The position numbers and the translations under genes were made by a program. From Lacinutrix sp. 5H-3-7-4 (GTDB taxonomy: Bacteria; Bacteroidota; Bacteroidia; Flavobacteriales; Flavobacteriaceae): 64,000 nt of DNA. The stretch is taken from the NCBI RefSeq assembly GCF_000211855.2, contig NC_015638.1:1957001-2021000 (forward strand), in the 5' to 3' direction. This document shows positions 27,101-35,315 of the stretch, in pieces (within the stretch, counting starts at the first letter, position 1; every line of letters begins with the position of its first letter). The notes beneath the pieces were generated by a model. It saw nothing but the letters and a program-made list of their open reading frames with translations. It was not told the DNA's origin and made no database searches.

Positions 27101-27203
27101 CCCAGAATCAATTAACGATACAAGTCCAACAACTTATGGTTACCAAAGAGCAGGCTCTCCTATTCAACAAACAGTAACTTTTGGATTAAATATAGAATTT
27201 TAA
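24123..27203 (+). CDS. SusC-like TonB-dependent outer membrane transporter
   Basis: 1026 residues. Signal peptide (cleavage near AFAQE, about 21), then a carboxypeptidase-D-like regulatory domain (LKGQVISAEDNMPLPGVNVIVAGT) ending in DEVVVIGYGTQKK, the SusC-type TonB box region. Plug domain with SVTV..RIRG equivalents (APTIRVRGVGSI, DASSTAIYGARGANGVILITTK), then a C-terminal beta barrel ending in QQTVTFGLNIEF with the terminal Phe. Imports alginate oligosaccharides with the SusD encoded next. Preceded by the triple operator and a 5' leader of about 200 bases. Confidence 0.96.
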   Translation: MNLKAKSAFVLMLLICVSAFAQESLTLKGQVISAEDNMPLPGVNVIVAGTNNGTSTDFDGDYEIAAKEGDVLQFTYVGYVTQLIPVTTNTTIDVTLAEDANKLDEVVVIGYGTQKKSQLTTAISKVVNEDLDQIAVPRVDEALVGQVSGVTVAATEGEAGSAPTIRVRGVGSITGKSSPTIVVDGVVVDDDFLGSLDMNEVSSFEVLKDASSTAIYGARGANGVILITTKSGKEGKTRFTYNAFTGFKEARQSDDYYFTVAETAAAELAATGALSDRTRVKQLIGVDRDWQDVIFDGGTINSHSFSARGGSQNTKFSTSLNYVHDEGVLLTDDYKKYAIRAKVDTKLNDKFSVGLNVSPSYTNRQRFDGSTHDILRQTPWLPLYIDENNIQFVNRLRDNGAYADVQIGDYATQRMFDDFDLNTMMPVESGGTDISNTSNTNPAAKVLERDRNDYKFKLFGSFYAKYDISDAFSFKTSLSGDYQNTKRDRWQGVQSNRNGASAAQLDLSTENQIHIVTDNILSFDKSFGNHDLSAIAGFSAEKWDNTFESIQGAGYTSDLVQTISAADPTTVIGESYEFPRRLISYLGRVNYAYDNKYLVSVSMRADGYSAFGENSKYGYFPAASAGWIVSNEEFLNDSDVVNNLKVRMSYGTAGNPFFDVGDDQINSFPYLSLLEPSTAVIDGTLVQGFNSLNLANPDLQWERSIEINPGLDFGLFNNAISGSFDYYNRRSDQLLIDNPVSSTTGFSSGLVNIGEVQNSGFEVELRTRNISKEKFRWSTTMLASQNKNELISYGDSNGQIQNVDSKRAAEWINLVGNPISSYYGWVVDRDIPLEYINNPYHPVGGEAQDVYVKDLNGDGVIDDDDKTILGDPYPDLVWSITNDFKLGQFDLSFMFQGSHGAEIRNMGDQYLFNHFNSSQDFDPATTPNQEFIKEKIFTNDIIQDASYVTLRNVNLGFSIPNELAEKLKMSKARLYLSGTNLLYFTASDYTGFNPESINDTSPTTYGYQRAGSPIQQTVTFGLNIEF

Positions 27204-27218
27204 TAAACAACAACTAAA

Positions 27219-28652
27219 ATGAAAAATATTATGAAAACAATAAAAATAATGTTCTTGTTTATATTAGGAATTTCAGTTTCCTCTTGTGAAGAAGATTATT
27301 TATCACCACAATTAGAAACGTTAGTTAATGCCGAAATTTATTATACCAGTGAAGAAGAGCTACTAACAGGAGTAATAAACATGTATGATGGTATACAAGG
27401 AATTAACTCTACAAGTTCAAACGATTATCATGCATTGCAACAAGAGTTCTACTTAACTGAAATGCGAAGCGATAACACAAGAACTAAAAGTAGTGAAGGT
27501 GAAGCAGCACAGTTTGAAAACTACTCAATAACAGCTACAAATGGTATTGTAGAAGATTATTATAGAAGTTATTATAACGTAATTTTTAGAGCAAATATAG
27601 TTTTAGAAAATTTAGACGTTGCATCATCAGAAAATAGAGATAGTATAGAAGCCGAAGCTAAATTTGTTAGAGCATACGCATACTTCAACCTAGTAAGATT
27701 ATATGGAGCAATTCCATTAGTAGACAGAGTAATTTCTTCTGCAGAGACAGAAATCTCTTTTACACGTGTAGACCCATCGAGTATTTACGAGTTAATTGTA
27801 AGCGACTTAGAAACAGCAGTAGATGGTTTAGATAATACTTATAAAACTAGAGCATCTAAAGCAGCAGCTCAAACACTACTAGCAAAAGTATATTTAACAC
27901 AAGGCACTAATTACTTACAAGCACAACTTTTATGTGAAGAAGTAATGATGAGTGGTTATTCTTTAGAGCCAAACTTTAAAGATGTGTTTTTTAACGAATT
28001 AAATAGCGAAATTATTTTTGCTATAGGTTATGCGCCAGATGGAGTAGATAGTCAAAACTTTTCTGCTGAATGGTTAAACGCAGTTGGGCGTACAAGTGGA
28101 GTGAATTATACAACACAAGATGTAAGAGACGCTTTAGATATGTTAGGAGGTGATAGAACTCCATTTTCTTACCGTGTAGATACAGATCAACCAACACAAT
28201 TTCAAGTAGTAAAATATATTCCAGATGGAGATGATTCCTTAGGTATCGCACCTACATCAAGCGATCCTACAAAAGCAGGAAACGATTGGATTGTATTACG
28301 TTATGCAGATGTTTTATTACTACACGTAGAAGCAATCATGGCAGGAGGAAACAGTACGTCAGCTCAGGCAGCTTTAGATTCTTTTGAAGAAGTAAGATTA
28401 AGAGCAGGCTTATCTGGAGATAGTGATGGAACAATAACTAAACAGGAATTAATGGATGAAAGAAGAGTAGAATTAGCTTTCGAAAATCATCGTTTATTCG
28501 ATTTAATTCGTTTTGGTGAAGCGCAAACAGTACTTTCTGCATTCTCAAGTGCTAATGGAGGTAGTTTTACAGCTTCAGATTTATTATTACCTATACCACA
28601 AAGAGAAATTAACTTAAGTAACGGTGCTTTATCACAAAACCCAGGTTACTAA
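27219..28652 (+). CDS. SusD/RagB-like surface glycan-binding lipoprotein
   Basis: 477 residues. Signal with lipobox SSCEED (Cys about 23) and acidic residues after it, the flavobacterial surface-export signature. TPR-containing SusD fold: AEAKFVRAYAYFNLVRLYG, KAAAQTLLAKVYL, LRYADVLLLHVEA, DERRVELAFENHRLFDLIRFG, and C-terminal LLPIPQREINLS are the classic conserved segments. It caps the SusC pore and binds alginate oligomers. Sixteen bases after susC. Confidence 0.96.
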   Translation: MKNIMKTIKIMFLFILGISVSSCEEDYLSPQLETLVNAEIYYTSEEELLTGVINMYDGIQGINSTSSNDYHALQQEFYLTEMRSDNTRTKSSEGEAAQFENYSITATNGIVEDYYRSYYNVIFRANIVLENLDVASSENRDSIEAEAKFVRAYAYFNLVRLYGAIPLVDRVISSAETEISFTRVDPSSIYELIVSDLETAVDGLDNTYKTRASKAAAQTLLAKVYLTQGTNYLQAQLLCEEVMMSGYSLEPNFKDVFFNELNSEIIFAIGYAPDGVDSQNFSAEWLNAVGRTSGVNYTTQDVRDALDMLGGDRTPFSYRVDTDQPTQFQVVKYIPDGDDSLGIAPTSSDPTKAGNDWIVLRYADVLLLHVEAIMAGGNSTSAQAALDSFEEVRLRAGLSGDSDGTITKQELMDERRVELAFENHRLFDLIRFGEAQTVLSAFSSANGGSFTASDLLLPIPQREINLSNGALSQNPGY

Positions 28653-28668
28653 TAAAAAAATAAATAAA

Positions 28669-29535
28669 ATGAAAAATAAATTTAAAAATAGCTTTAAAAC
28701 TGTAGTTGCAATAGTCTTTGCTGTTACATTTTATGCTTGCGAAGATTTAGAAAAGTTTCAACCAGCTGATGCTAATTCAATAGAAGATGCAACACCACCA
28801 ACAGCAAGTTTCTCTTTTTCACAAGGAACTGGTGGAGATGAAACATGGAAAGTGTACACTTTTGCAAATGGTTCTGTAAGTGCCACATCTTACACATGGG
28901 ATTTTGGTGACGGAAACCAATCAACAGAAGTAGATCCAGTAAACACATATCCTGGAGAAGGAATGTATACAGTAACCTTAACTGCTTCAGATGATTTAGG
29001 AGTAACAAGTACATTTACTGAAACTATAGAAGTTATCGAGCCAGAAGAGCCAATGGCTTTATTACCAGATATTTTAGAAGCAAGTTTTGAAGATTTAAGC
29101 TTACCAGATGGTACTGGTGATGGTAGAGATTCTTGGAGAAATTCAGATTTAGGAGGTGTAATTCAAATTACATCAAGTCCAGTTCATAGTGGTTCTCAAG
29201 CTGCTAAATTCCCTTCAGCAGGAGATCGTATTGGATATCAAGAATTAGTAATCTCTCCAAATACAGATTACACTTTAACATATTACTATACTTTAAAAAC
29301 TAGTAACCCAGGATCTATTACAGTATCTGTTCTCGCTGGTGGAGGATATACAGATTTAGATGCAGCATTAACTGCTACAATCGAAGATTTTGAAGGTACA
29401 GATCAAACAAGTGCAAGTGATTACGTACAAGTAAATATTCCGTTTAATACAGGAGCAAATGATACTGTATCAATATTAATAACAAATCAAGGAGAAGAAG
29501 CTCGTGTAGACACTTTTTCTTTAACCGCTAATTAA
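28669..29535 (+). CDS. PKD-domain surface lipoprotein of the alginate locus
   Basis: 288 residues from ATG 28669; the frame opens 15 codons earlier inside susD, but MKNKFKNSFKTVVAIV is the natural signal peptide. Lipobox ...FYACEDLEKF with acidic residues after Cys suggests surface display. A PKD domain (about 45-125) shows YTWDFGDGN and YTVTLTASDD. A beta-rich C-terminal region (about 140-285) resembles a carbohydrate-binding jelly roll. In this position (after SusD) such proteins act as extra glycan-binding proteins. Confidence 0.85.
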   Translation: MKNKFKNSFKTVVAIVFAVTFYACEDLEKFQPADANSIEDATPPTASFSFSQGTGGDETWKVYTFANGSVSATSYTWDFGDGNQSTEVDPVNTYPGEGMYTVTLTASDDLGVTSTFTETIEVIEPEEPMALLPDILEASFEDLSLPDGTGDGRDSWRNSDLGGVIQITSSPVHSGSQAAKFPSAGDRIGYQELVISPNTDYTLTYYYTLKTSNPGSITVSVLAGGGYTDLDAALTATIEDFEGTDQTSASDYVQVNIPFNTGANDTVSILITNQGEEARVDTFSLTAN

Positions 29536-29559
29536 AAAATAAATTAAAGACTGAATCAT

Positions 29560-30477
29560 ATGCTTATAAAACTTAAATACCTACTAACATTATTAGTATT
29601 TGCTTCAGTCTTTAGTATTAATGCCCAATCTGAAAACTCTAAAGAATCAGATAAAACAGAAATTAAAAAAAAGAAAAAAAATAAAAAAAAGAAGAAAAAG
29701 AAAAAAATAAAATTACCAGATATAGACCTAACGCATTGGAAAGTTACAACTCCAGCTGGTGATGGTAAAAAACCATTAGAAGTTTCACCACCAGAAATTT
29801 TTAACTATGCTACAAATAAAGATTTAATGCCTTATATGTATAATGATTCGACTAAAGGAGCAATAGTATTCCATGCATTCCCTAGTAAGGCAACTACAAC
29901 AAATACAAAGTATTCAAGATCAGAACTGCGAGAGCAAATGGTGTCTGGAGAAAACAATGTAAACTGGACCTTTAAACAAGGTGGAAAATTAAAAGGAAAG
30001 TTAGCTGTAGATGAGGTGACAAAAGATAAAGAAGGAAAATATCATCGCATAATTATCATGCAAATACATGGTAGATTAACAAATGAGCAAAGAGATTTAA
30101 TAGGAGAAGATGACAATAATGCACCTCCAATATTAAAAATATATTGGGATAAAGGTAAAATTAGAGTTAAAACTAAAGTACTTAAAAATCCAAATGCAAC
30201 AGGAAAAGCTTTACTTCACGAAGAAGCTTGGGGAGACGATGAAGGTTTTAATTTTAAACAAAAAGTTGGATTTAAAAAATTTAAACTTGAAGTACAAGTG
30301 TCAGACGGTAAAATGGTAATTATTTTAAATAATAATGAATATAAAGTTTATGAAAATATTCATATAAAAAAATGGGGAGTATTTGAAAATTATTTCAAAG
30401 CAGGAAATTATTTCCAAACAAGAGATGAAGGTGCGTTTGCTAAAGTTAGATATTACGAGTTAGAGGTGGAACATTAG
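29560..30477 (+). CDS. alginate lyase, third PL7 enzyme, secreted with poly-Lys linker
   Basis: 305 residues. Sec signal peptide ending ...SINAQ with no lipobox Cys, so it should be free periplasmic or secreted, unlike the other lyases here. Residues 36-49 are almost pure Lys (13 Lys and one Asn). The catalytic domain has RSELRE at 120-125, QIHG at 168-171 and YFKAGNY at 278-284. It is most similar in motif form to the first PL7 (16683). Last gene of the susC transcript, followed by two hairpins. Confidence 0.9.
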   Translation: MLIKLKYLLTLLVFASVFSINAQSENSKESDKTEIKKKKKNKKKKKKKKIKLPDIDLTHWKVTTPAGDGKKPLEVSPPEIFNYATNKDLMPYMYNDSTKGAIVFHAFPSKATTTNTKYSRSELREQMVSGENNVNWTFKQGGKLKGKLAVDEVTKDKEGKYHRIIIMQIHGRLTNEQRDLIGEDDNNAPPILKIYWDKGKIRVKTKVLKNPNATGKALLHEEAWGDDEGFNFKQKVGFKKFKLEVQVSDGKMVIILNNNEYKVYENIHIKKWGVFENYFKAGNYFQTRDEGAFAKVRYYELEVEH

Positions 30478-30490
30478 CATTATAATTAGT

Positions 30491-30547
30491 CTGTTAGGCA
30501 CCTAACAGTTAAACTTTATAGGTCTAAAAAAGGCCTAAAAGTTTAAC
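30491..30547 (+). terminator. double hairpin after the susCD-PL7 transcript
   Basis: CTGTTAGG-CA-CCTAACAG (30491-30508) is followed at once by a larger stem GTTAAACTTT..TAGG with CCTA..AAAGTTTAAC (30508-30547). No long T-run, so it may stabilise or process the transcript rather than terminate it alone. Confidence 0.5.
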
Positions 30548-30570
30548 TTAATGTTTTAGCAATAATGAAG

Positions 30571-30578
30571 TATTTTTG
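30571..30578 (+). promoter_or_regulatory. possible -7 element of the regulator gene
   Basis: TATTTTTG fits TAnnTTTG, 33 bases before the regulator start. A half-site TTGGTAATT follows at 30582, related to the TGGTAAACCA operators, which could permit autoregulation. Confidence 0.4.
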
Positions 30579-30611
30579 AATTTGGTAATTTTTATTTAAA
30601 AAGCAGAGAAA

Positions 30612-31313
30612 ATGAAATTAGAGATATTAACAAATAGAGAAAAAGTAAACACGCAAAACCTTATAATATCTGGAATTAGAGATTTAATAAATAATAAAAA
30701 TCTTGAGCCAGGAGATAAGTTACCTGCAGAACGTGTACTTTCAGAAAAGTTAGAAGTATCTAGAAGTAATATACGTGAAGCCATTCAAAAATTAGAGTTT
30801 TATGGCATATTAAAATCTATTCCGCAAAGCGGAACATTTGTAGCAAACATTGGAGTAATTGCGATGAACGGGATGATTGATGATATCTTAGGCTTAGAAG
30901 ACCCAGATTTTAAATCTTTAGTAGAAACAAGAATATTATTAGAATTAAAAACAGTGAGGTTAGCTGCTTTAAGAAGAACTGATGAAGATTTAATAAAAAT
31001 GAAAGAAGCCTTAGAGGCTTATACTCAAAAGGTTATTGCAGGTGAAGATGCAGTACAAGAAGATTTATTATTTCACCTAGCAATATCAAAAGCCAGTAGA
31101 AATAGTACAATAAACACGCTAATGTTAATGATTACGCCAGAGATAATTACAAATTTTGAAACATATCATGTTTGTGATAAAGGCTTAGCTCAATTAGGAA
31201 TAAAAGAACATGAAGCCATTTTTGAAGCCATAAAACTTCAAAATCCAAAATTAGCAAAACAAAAAATGAAAGAACATTTTAGCGAACTATATAAGTATTG
31301 CTATAACGTTTAG
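30612..31313 (+). CDS. GntR/FadR-family transcriptional regulator
   Basis: 233 residues. N-terminal winged helix-turn-helix (about 14-78): LEPGDKLPAERVLSEKLEVSRSNIREAIQKLEFYGILKSIPQSGTFV, typical GntR. C-terminal all-helical FCD domain (about 95-225) with VETRILLELKTVRLAALRR and FHLAISKASRN, placing it in the FadR subfamily, which usually senses sugar acids or other carboxylates. Its neighbours and the TGGTAAACCA operators make it the likely repressor of the locus, released by an alginate-derived uronate such as DEH or KDG. The effector is inference. Confidence 0.92.
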   Translation: MKLEILTNREKVNTQNLIISGIRDLINNKNLEPGDKLPAERVLSEKLEVSRSNIREAIQKLEFYGILKSIPQSGTFVANIGVIAMNGMIDDILGLEDPDFKSLVETRILLELKTVRLAALRRTDEDLIKMKEALEAYTQKVIAGEDAVQEDLLFHLAISKASRNSTINTLMLMITPEIITNFETYHVCDKGLAQLGIKEHEAIFEAIKLQNPKLAKQKMKEHFSELYKYCYNV

Positions 31314-31342
31314 TAAAAACAATAAATTTATATAATAAATAC

Positions 31343-32644
31343 ATGAAATTTAAAGGATTAAGATGGTGGGTTGTAGGTTTAGTAGCTTTAGCTGCAGTTA
31401 TAAATTATATAGATAGGCAAGCGTTTGGAGCGCTTTGGCCAGATATTGCAAAAGAGTTATTTCCAGGAATGGGACCAGATGATACAAAAGCAATTTATGG
31501 TACTATTTCCGCTGTATTTATTTTATCATATGCTGCCGGTCAAACAATATTTGGAAAAATATTCGATTGGGTTGGAACTAGAATAGGTTTTGCATTATCT
31601 ATTGGTATTTGGTCTATAGCAACTATGGTTCATGCCTTTGCAAAAGGAATGATTAGTTTCTCAATATTCAGATCAATATTAGGTATTGCAGAAGCAGGAA
31701 ATTGGCCAGGAGCAGCAAAAGCAAATGCAGAGTGGTTTCCTACTAAAGAAAGGGCTTTCGCACAAGGTTTGTTTAATTCTGGTGCAGCTGTTGGAGGAAT
31801 CGTAGCTTATCCAATTATTGGTCTTCTTTCGGCTTATCTATCATGGCAAGGCATATTTATTTGTGTAGGTTTAATAGGGTTTTTATGGTTGCTACCATGG
31901 TTTTACATAGTTAAAGCATCACCAAAAAAACATCCTTGGTTATCTGATGAAGAGAAAAAATATATTTTATCAGGCCAAAAAAATCAAGATTTAGATGAAG
32001 ACGGAAACTATGATGATGGTTATGCTCCAAGTACTGGAGAACTTTTAAAGCGTAAAGAAAGTTGGGGTGTTATAATTGCCTCAGCAGCTATAGACCCAAT
32101 TTGGTGGTTATTTATAGTTTGGATACCAATATATCTTAACGAAGTTTTTGGATTAAATGTAAAAGAAATTGCATTTTCAGCTTGGGTACCTTATGTAGGT
32201 GCTATGTTAGGCGCTTGGTTTGGAGGCCTTTTAGCCCAAAATAGATTAAGTTCAGGATGGTCAGTAGATAAAACACGTAAAATGGTAATTACATTAGGTT
32301 GTGTAATTATGATTCCATGTTTCATTCTATTAAGAGACCCAGGAACTGTAATGACAGCAGTAATTATTATGGCAGTATTACTATTTGGTTTTCAAACAGC
32401 AATTGGAAATGTACAAACATTACCAAGTGATATGTATAGTGGTAAAATAGTAGGTACTTTATCTGGTTTTTCTGGAACAGCTGCAAAACTAGGAGCTTTT
32501 GGGCTTACAATATTAGTTCCAATGTTAACTATGGGAGGTAATTATTCTTACGCATTTTTAATAGGTGGAGCATTGGCAGCAATAGCATTACTAGCTGTTT
32601 GGATTTTATGTCCTAAAATCGAGCCTTTAAAGCCTAGAGAATAA
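31343..32644 (+). CDS. MFS transporter (hexuronate/ACS family)
   Basis: 433 residues, twelve predicted membrane helices. N-terminus RWWVVGLVALAAVINYIDRQAFGALWP is typical of the anion:cation symporter (ExuT-like) branch; WNWPGAAKANAEWFPTKERAFAQGLFNSGAAVGG matches the conserved EAGNWPGA/ERA..G motif. Probably brings DEH or unsaturated uronate across the inner membrane. Thirty bases after the regulator gene. Confidence 0.92.
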   Translation: MKFKGLRWWVVGLVALAAVINYIDRQAFGALWPDIAKELFPGMGPDDTKAIYGTISAVFILSYAAGQTIFGKIFDWVGTRIGFALSIGIWSIATMVHAFAKGMISFSIFRSILGIAEAGNWPGAAKANAEWFPTKERAFAQGLFNSGAAVGGIVAYPIIGLLSAYLSWQGIFICVGLIGFLWLLPWFYIVKASPKKHPWLSDEEKKYILSGQKNQDLDEDGNYDDGYAPSTGELLKRKESWGVIIASAAIDPIWWLFIVWIPIYLNEVFGLNVKEIAFSAWVPYVGAMLGAWFGGLLAQNRLSSGWSVDKTRKMVITLGCVIMIPCFILLRDPGTVMTAVIIMAVLLFGFQTAIGNVQTLPSDMYSGKIVGTLSGFSGTAAKLGAFGLTILVPMLTMGGNYSYAFLIGGALAAIALLAVWILCPKIEPLKPRE

Positions 32645-32716
32645 TACATACAATTAAGAAAAATTTAAATCTAGAAAAAATAAATTGAATTTTAAAACAA
32701 GTAAAAACAATTAAAA

Positions 32717-33481
32717 ATGAGTGAAAATAAAGGAAAAGTAGCTGTGGTAACGGGAGCTACAGGAGGTATTGGGTTTGAAGTAGCAAAAAGATTAGGTCAA
32801 GATGGTTATACTGTTATATTAAACGGTATAGATGACGAATCTGGAGCAGAAAGATTAAAAGAGTTAACATCTCAAGGCATTACTGCAGAGTATCTTGGTT
32901 TTGATGTAACAAAAGAAGACCAAGTTACCTCAAACATTACTCAAATTGGAGAAAAATATGGAAGAATAGATGTACTTGTAAACAATGCAGGTGGATTAGG
33001 TGGTAGATCTCGTTTCGAAGAGATGACTACAGACTTCTATAGAAATGTAATGGCTTTAAACTTGGATTCAGTATTTTTTGCTTCAAGAGCGGCTATACCT
33101 TTTCTAAAAAAAGGAGAACATCCTTCAATAATTAATTATACCTCTAATGCAGGTTGGACTGCTGGTGGACCAGGAGCAGGAATTTATGGTACATCAAAAG
33201 CTGGAGTACATGCAATAACTAGAGCGCTAGCAAAAGATTTAGCAGAATATGGAATAAGAGCAAATGCAGTCTCTCCAGGAACTATAGACACGCCTTTCCA
33301 TGCTCAAATTAAAGCAACAAAACCAGAGGTTTTTGCTTCGTGGGCAAATAATATTATGTTAGGAAGACTAGGTCAACCAGAAGATGTTGCTGGAGTAGTT
33401 TCTTTTTTAGCAAGTAAAGACGCCTCTTTTATTACAGCAGAGACAATCCAGATTGGTGGTGGTCAAGCTTTAGGTATATAA
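32717..33481 (+). CDS. SDR oxidoreductase, probable DEH reductase
   Basis: 254 residues, classical short-chain dehydrogenase. Cofactor motif TGATGGIG (near 13-20), NNAGG near 90, catalytic Ser in YTSNAG, YxxxK as YGTSKAG, and the C-terminal GGGQALGI. Alginate loci require reduction of DEH to 2-keto-3-deoxygluconate, done by SDR enzymes; position between transporter and KDG kinase supports that role. Assignment of substrate is from context. Confidence 0.87.
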   Translation: MSENKGKVAVVTGATGGIGFEVAKRLGQDGYTVILNGIDDESGAERLKELTSQGITAEYLGFDVTKEDQVTSNITQIGEKYGRIDVLVNNAGGLGGRSRFEEMTTDFYRNVMALNLDSVFFASRAAIPFLKKGEHPSIINYTSNAGWTAGGPGAGIYGTSKAGVHAITRALAKDLAEYGIRANAVSPGTIDTPFHAQIKATKPEVFASWANNIMLGRLGQPEDVAGVVSFLASKDASFITAETIQIGGGQALGI

Positions 33482-33497
33482 AAAATAAAAAATTAGT

Positions 33498-33573
33498 AAG
33501 TCAAATAGTTTTATTTTAAAAGCTATTCTTTTAAATTATAAAAGAATAAATAGATAATAAAACTATTTGGCTT
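33498..33573. repeat. two-tier inverted repeat between SDR and kdgK
   Basis: Outer arms GTCAAATAGTTTTATT (from 33500) and AATAAAACTATTTGGC (33556-33571); inner arms TATTCTTTTA (33524-33533) and TAAAAGAATA (33539-33548) with a 5-base loop. CTTTTATATAATATT follows. It could be a terminator or RNA processing site in the middle of the operon; the pieces on either side are on the same strand and of one pathway. Confidence 0.65.
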
Positions 33574-33607
33574 TTATATAATATTGAATAGTAATTAAAC
33601 TCAAAAA

Positions 33608-34630
33608 ATGAATAAAATTGTCACTTTCGGTGAGATTATGCTAAGACTTTCAACAGAGCGTCATTTAAGATTTTCACAAGCCAAAAAATTTGCAGCTACT
33701 TACGGTGGCGGAGAATTTAATGTAGCAGTATCTCTAGCTAACTATGGTATTCCTGCAGAGTTTGTTACTAGACTACCAGAAAACGAAATTGGAGCTTGTG
33801 CATTAAAAGAAATGCGTAAATTCAATATAGAATCTAAAAATGTAGTTTACGGTGGAGATAGATTAGGAATTTATTTTTTAGAAACAGGAGCAGGAACCAG
33901 AGGAAGTAATATAGTTTACGATAGAGCAAATAGTTCTATGGCAACTATAGAAAGAGGTTCAATAGATTGGGAATCTGTATTTAAAGATGCAACATGGTTT
34001 CATTGGAGTGGTATTACACCAGCAATTTCAGAGTCTGCTGCCCAAGAATGTTTAGAAGCTTTAAAAGTGGCTCATAAATTAGGAGTTACTATTTCTTCAG
34101 ATTTAAATTATAGATCAAAACTGTGGCAGTATGGTAAAGAACCAAATGAAGTAATGCCAGAACTTTTAAAGTATAGTAACATTATTTTAGGAGATATAGA
34201 TACCGCATTCTTTATGTTAGGTAAAGATAAAGTAAACCCTAACTATCAAAACGAAACATCCTTACCTGTTTTGTATGATCAACTTTTTAAGTTATGTCCT
34301 AATTTAAAAACAGTAGCAACAACTTTAAGATATTCTGTAAGCGCCTCACACCAGCGTATTGGTGGGATTTTGTATGATGGTAAAAGTATTTATAATGCAG
34401 ATATTAAAGAAGTAACACCAGTTGTAGATAGAGTAGGTAGTGGAGATGCATTTATGGGAGGATTAATCTACGGGCTTGTAAACGATGTTAATAATAAACA
34501 AAGAGCATTAAATATAGCAGTAGCAGCATGTTGTTTAAAACATACTGTTTCTGGAGATTATAATTTAATTACACTAAATGAAATTGAAAAATTACTTAAT
34601 GGAGATTCTTCAGGTAAAGTTTCAAGATAA
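33608..34630 (+). CDS. kdgK: 2-keto-3-deoxygluconate kinase
   Basis: 340 residues, PfkB family. N-terminal GEIMLRLSTERHLRFSQAKKF and YGGGEFNVAVSLANYG are the sugar-binding start of KDG kinases; the C-terminal DRVGSGDAFMGGLIYG carries the catalytic Asp and anion hole of PfkB enzymes. Makes KDPG from KDG. Preceded by an inverted repeat and followed 9 bases later by the KDPG aldolase gene. Confidence 0.95.
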   Translation: MNKIVTFGEIMLRLSTERHLRFSQAKKFAATYGGGEFNVAVSLANYGIPAEFVTRLPENEIGACALKEMRKFNIESKNVVYGGDRLGIYFLETGAGTRGSNIVYDRANSSMATIERGSIDWESVFKDATWFHWSGITPAISESAAQECLEALKVAHKLGVTISSDLNYRSKLWQYGKEPNEVMPELLKYSNIILGDIDTAFFMLGKDKVNPNYQNETSLPVLYDQLFKLCPNLKTVATTLRYSVSASHQRIGGILYDGKSIYNADIKEVTPVVDRVGSGDAFMGGLIYGLVNDVNNKQRALNIAVAACCLKHTVSGDYNLITLNEIEKLLNGDSSGKVSR

Positions 34631-34639
34631 AAAAATAGA

Positions 34640-35308
34640 ATGGCACAATATTCAAGAATAGAAGTAGTAGAAGTAATGCGTAAAACAGGTTTAGTGCCTT
34701 TATTTTATGATAGTAATTTTGAAACTTGTAAAACTATAGCACAAACACTTTACAATGCAGGTGCTAGACTTATAGAGTTTACAGCACGAGGAGATTTTGC
34801 TCAAGATGTTTTTGCCAAACTTGTTAAGTTTTCAATAGAAAATTTACCAGGAATGATATTAGGCGTTGGCTCTATAACAGACGCAGCATCAGCATCAAAT
34901 TATATGGCTTTAGGTGCTAATTTTATTGTAACTCCAGTTTTTAGAGAAGATATAGCAATAGTTTGTAATAGAAGAAAAGTATTGTGGTCACCAGGATGCG
35001 GTTCTCTAACAGAAATAGCAAAAGCCGAAGAGTTAGGCTGTGAAATTGTAAAACTATTTCCAGGAGGAATATATGGGCCAAATTTTATTAAAGCAATAAA
35101 AGGACCACAACCATGGACCACGATTATGCCTACAGGAGGTGTTTCGCCAACAAAAGAAAATTTAGAAAGTTGGTTTAATGCTGGAGCAACATGTGTAGGC
35201 ATGGGATCAAAGCTTATTGTAAAAGATACTCAAGGTAATTACGATTTAAGTAAAATAGAAACCCTTACAAAATCTTCAATAGCTATTATAGAAACACTTA
35301 AATCTTAA
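34640..35308 (+). CDS. eda: KDPG aldolase (2-dehydro-3-deoxyphosphogluconate aldolase)
   Basis: 222 residues, class I aldolase barrel. Catalytic Glu in RLIEFTARGDFA and Schiff-base Lys in CEIVKLFPGG; PTGGVSPT binds phosphate. Splits KDPG to pyruvate and glyceraldehyde-3-phosphate, the exit from the alginate pathway. It starts 9 bases after kdgK, and the LacI-like gene begins 7 bases after its stop. Confidence 0.95.
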   Translation: MAQYSRIEVVEVMRKTGLVPLFYDSNFETCKTIAQTLYNAGARLIEFTARGDFAQDVFAKLVKFSIENLPGMILGVGSITDAASASNYMALGANFIVTPVFREDIAIVCNRRKVLWSPGCGSLTEIAKAEELGCEIVKLFPGGIYGPNFIKAIKGPQPWTTIMPTGGVSPTKENLESWFNAGATCVGMGSKLIVKDTQGNYDLSKIETLTKSSIAIIETLKS

Positions 35309-35315
35309 AAAGAAA

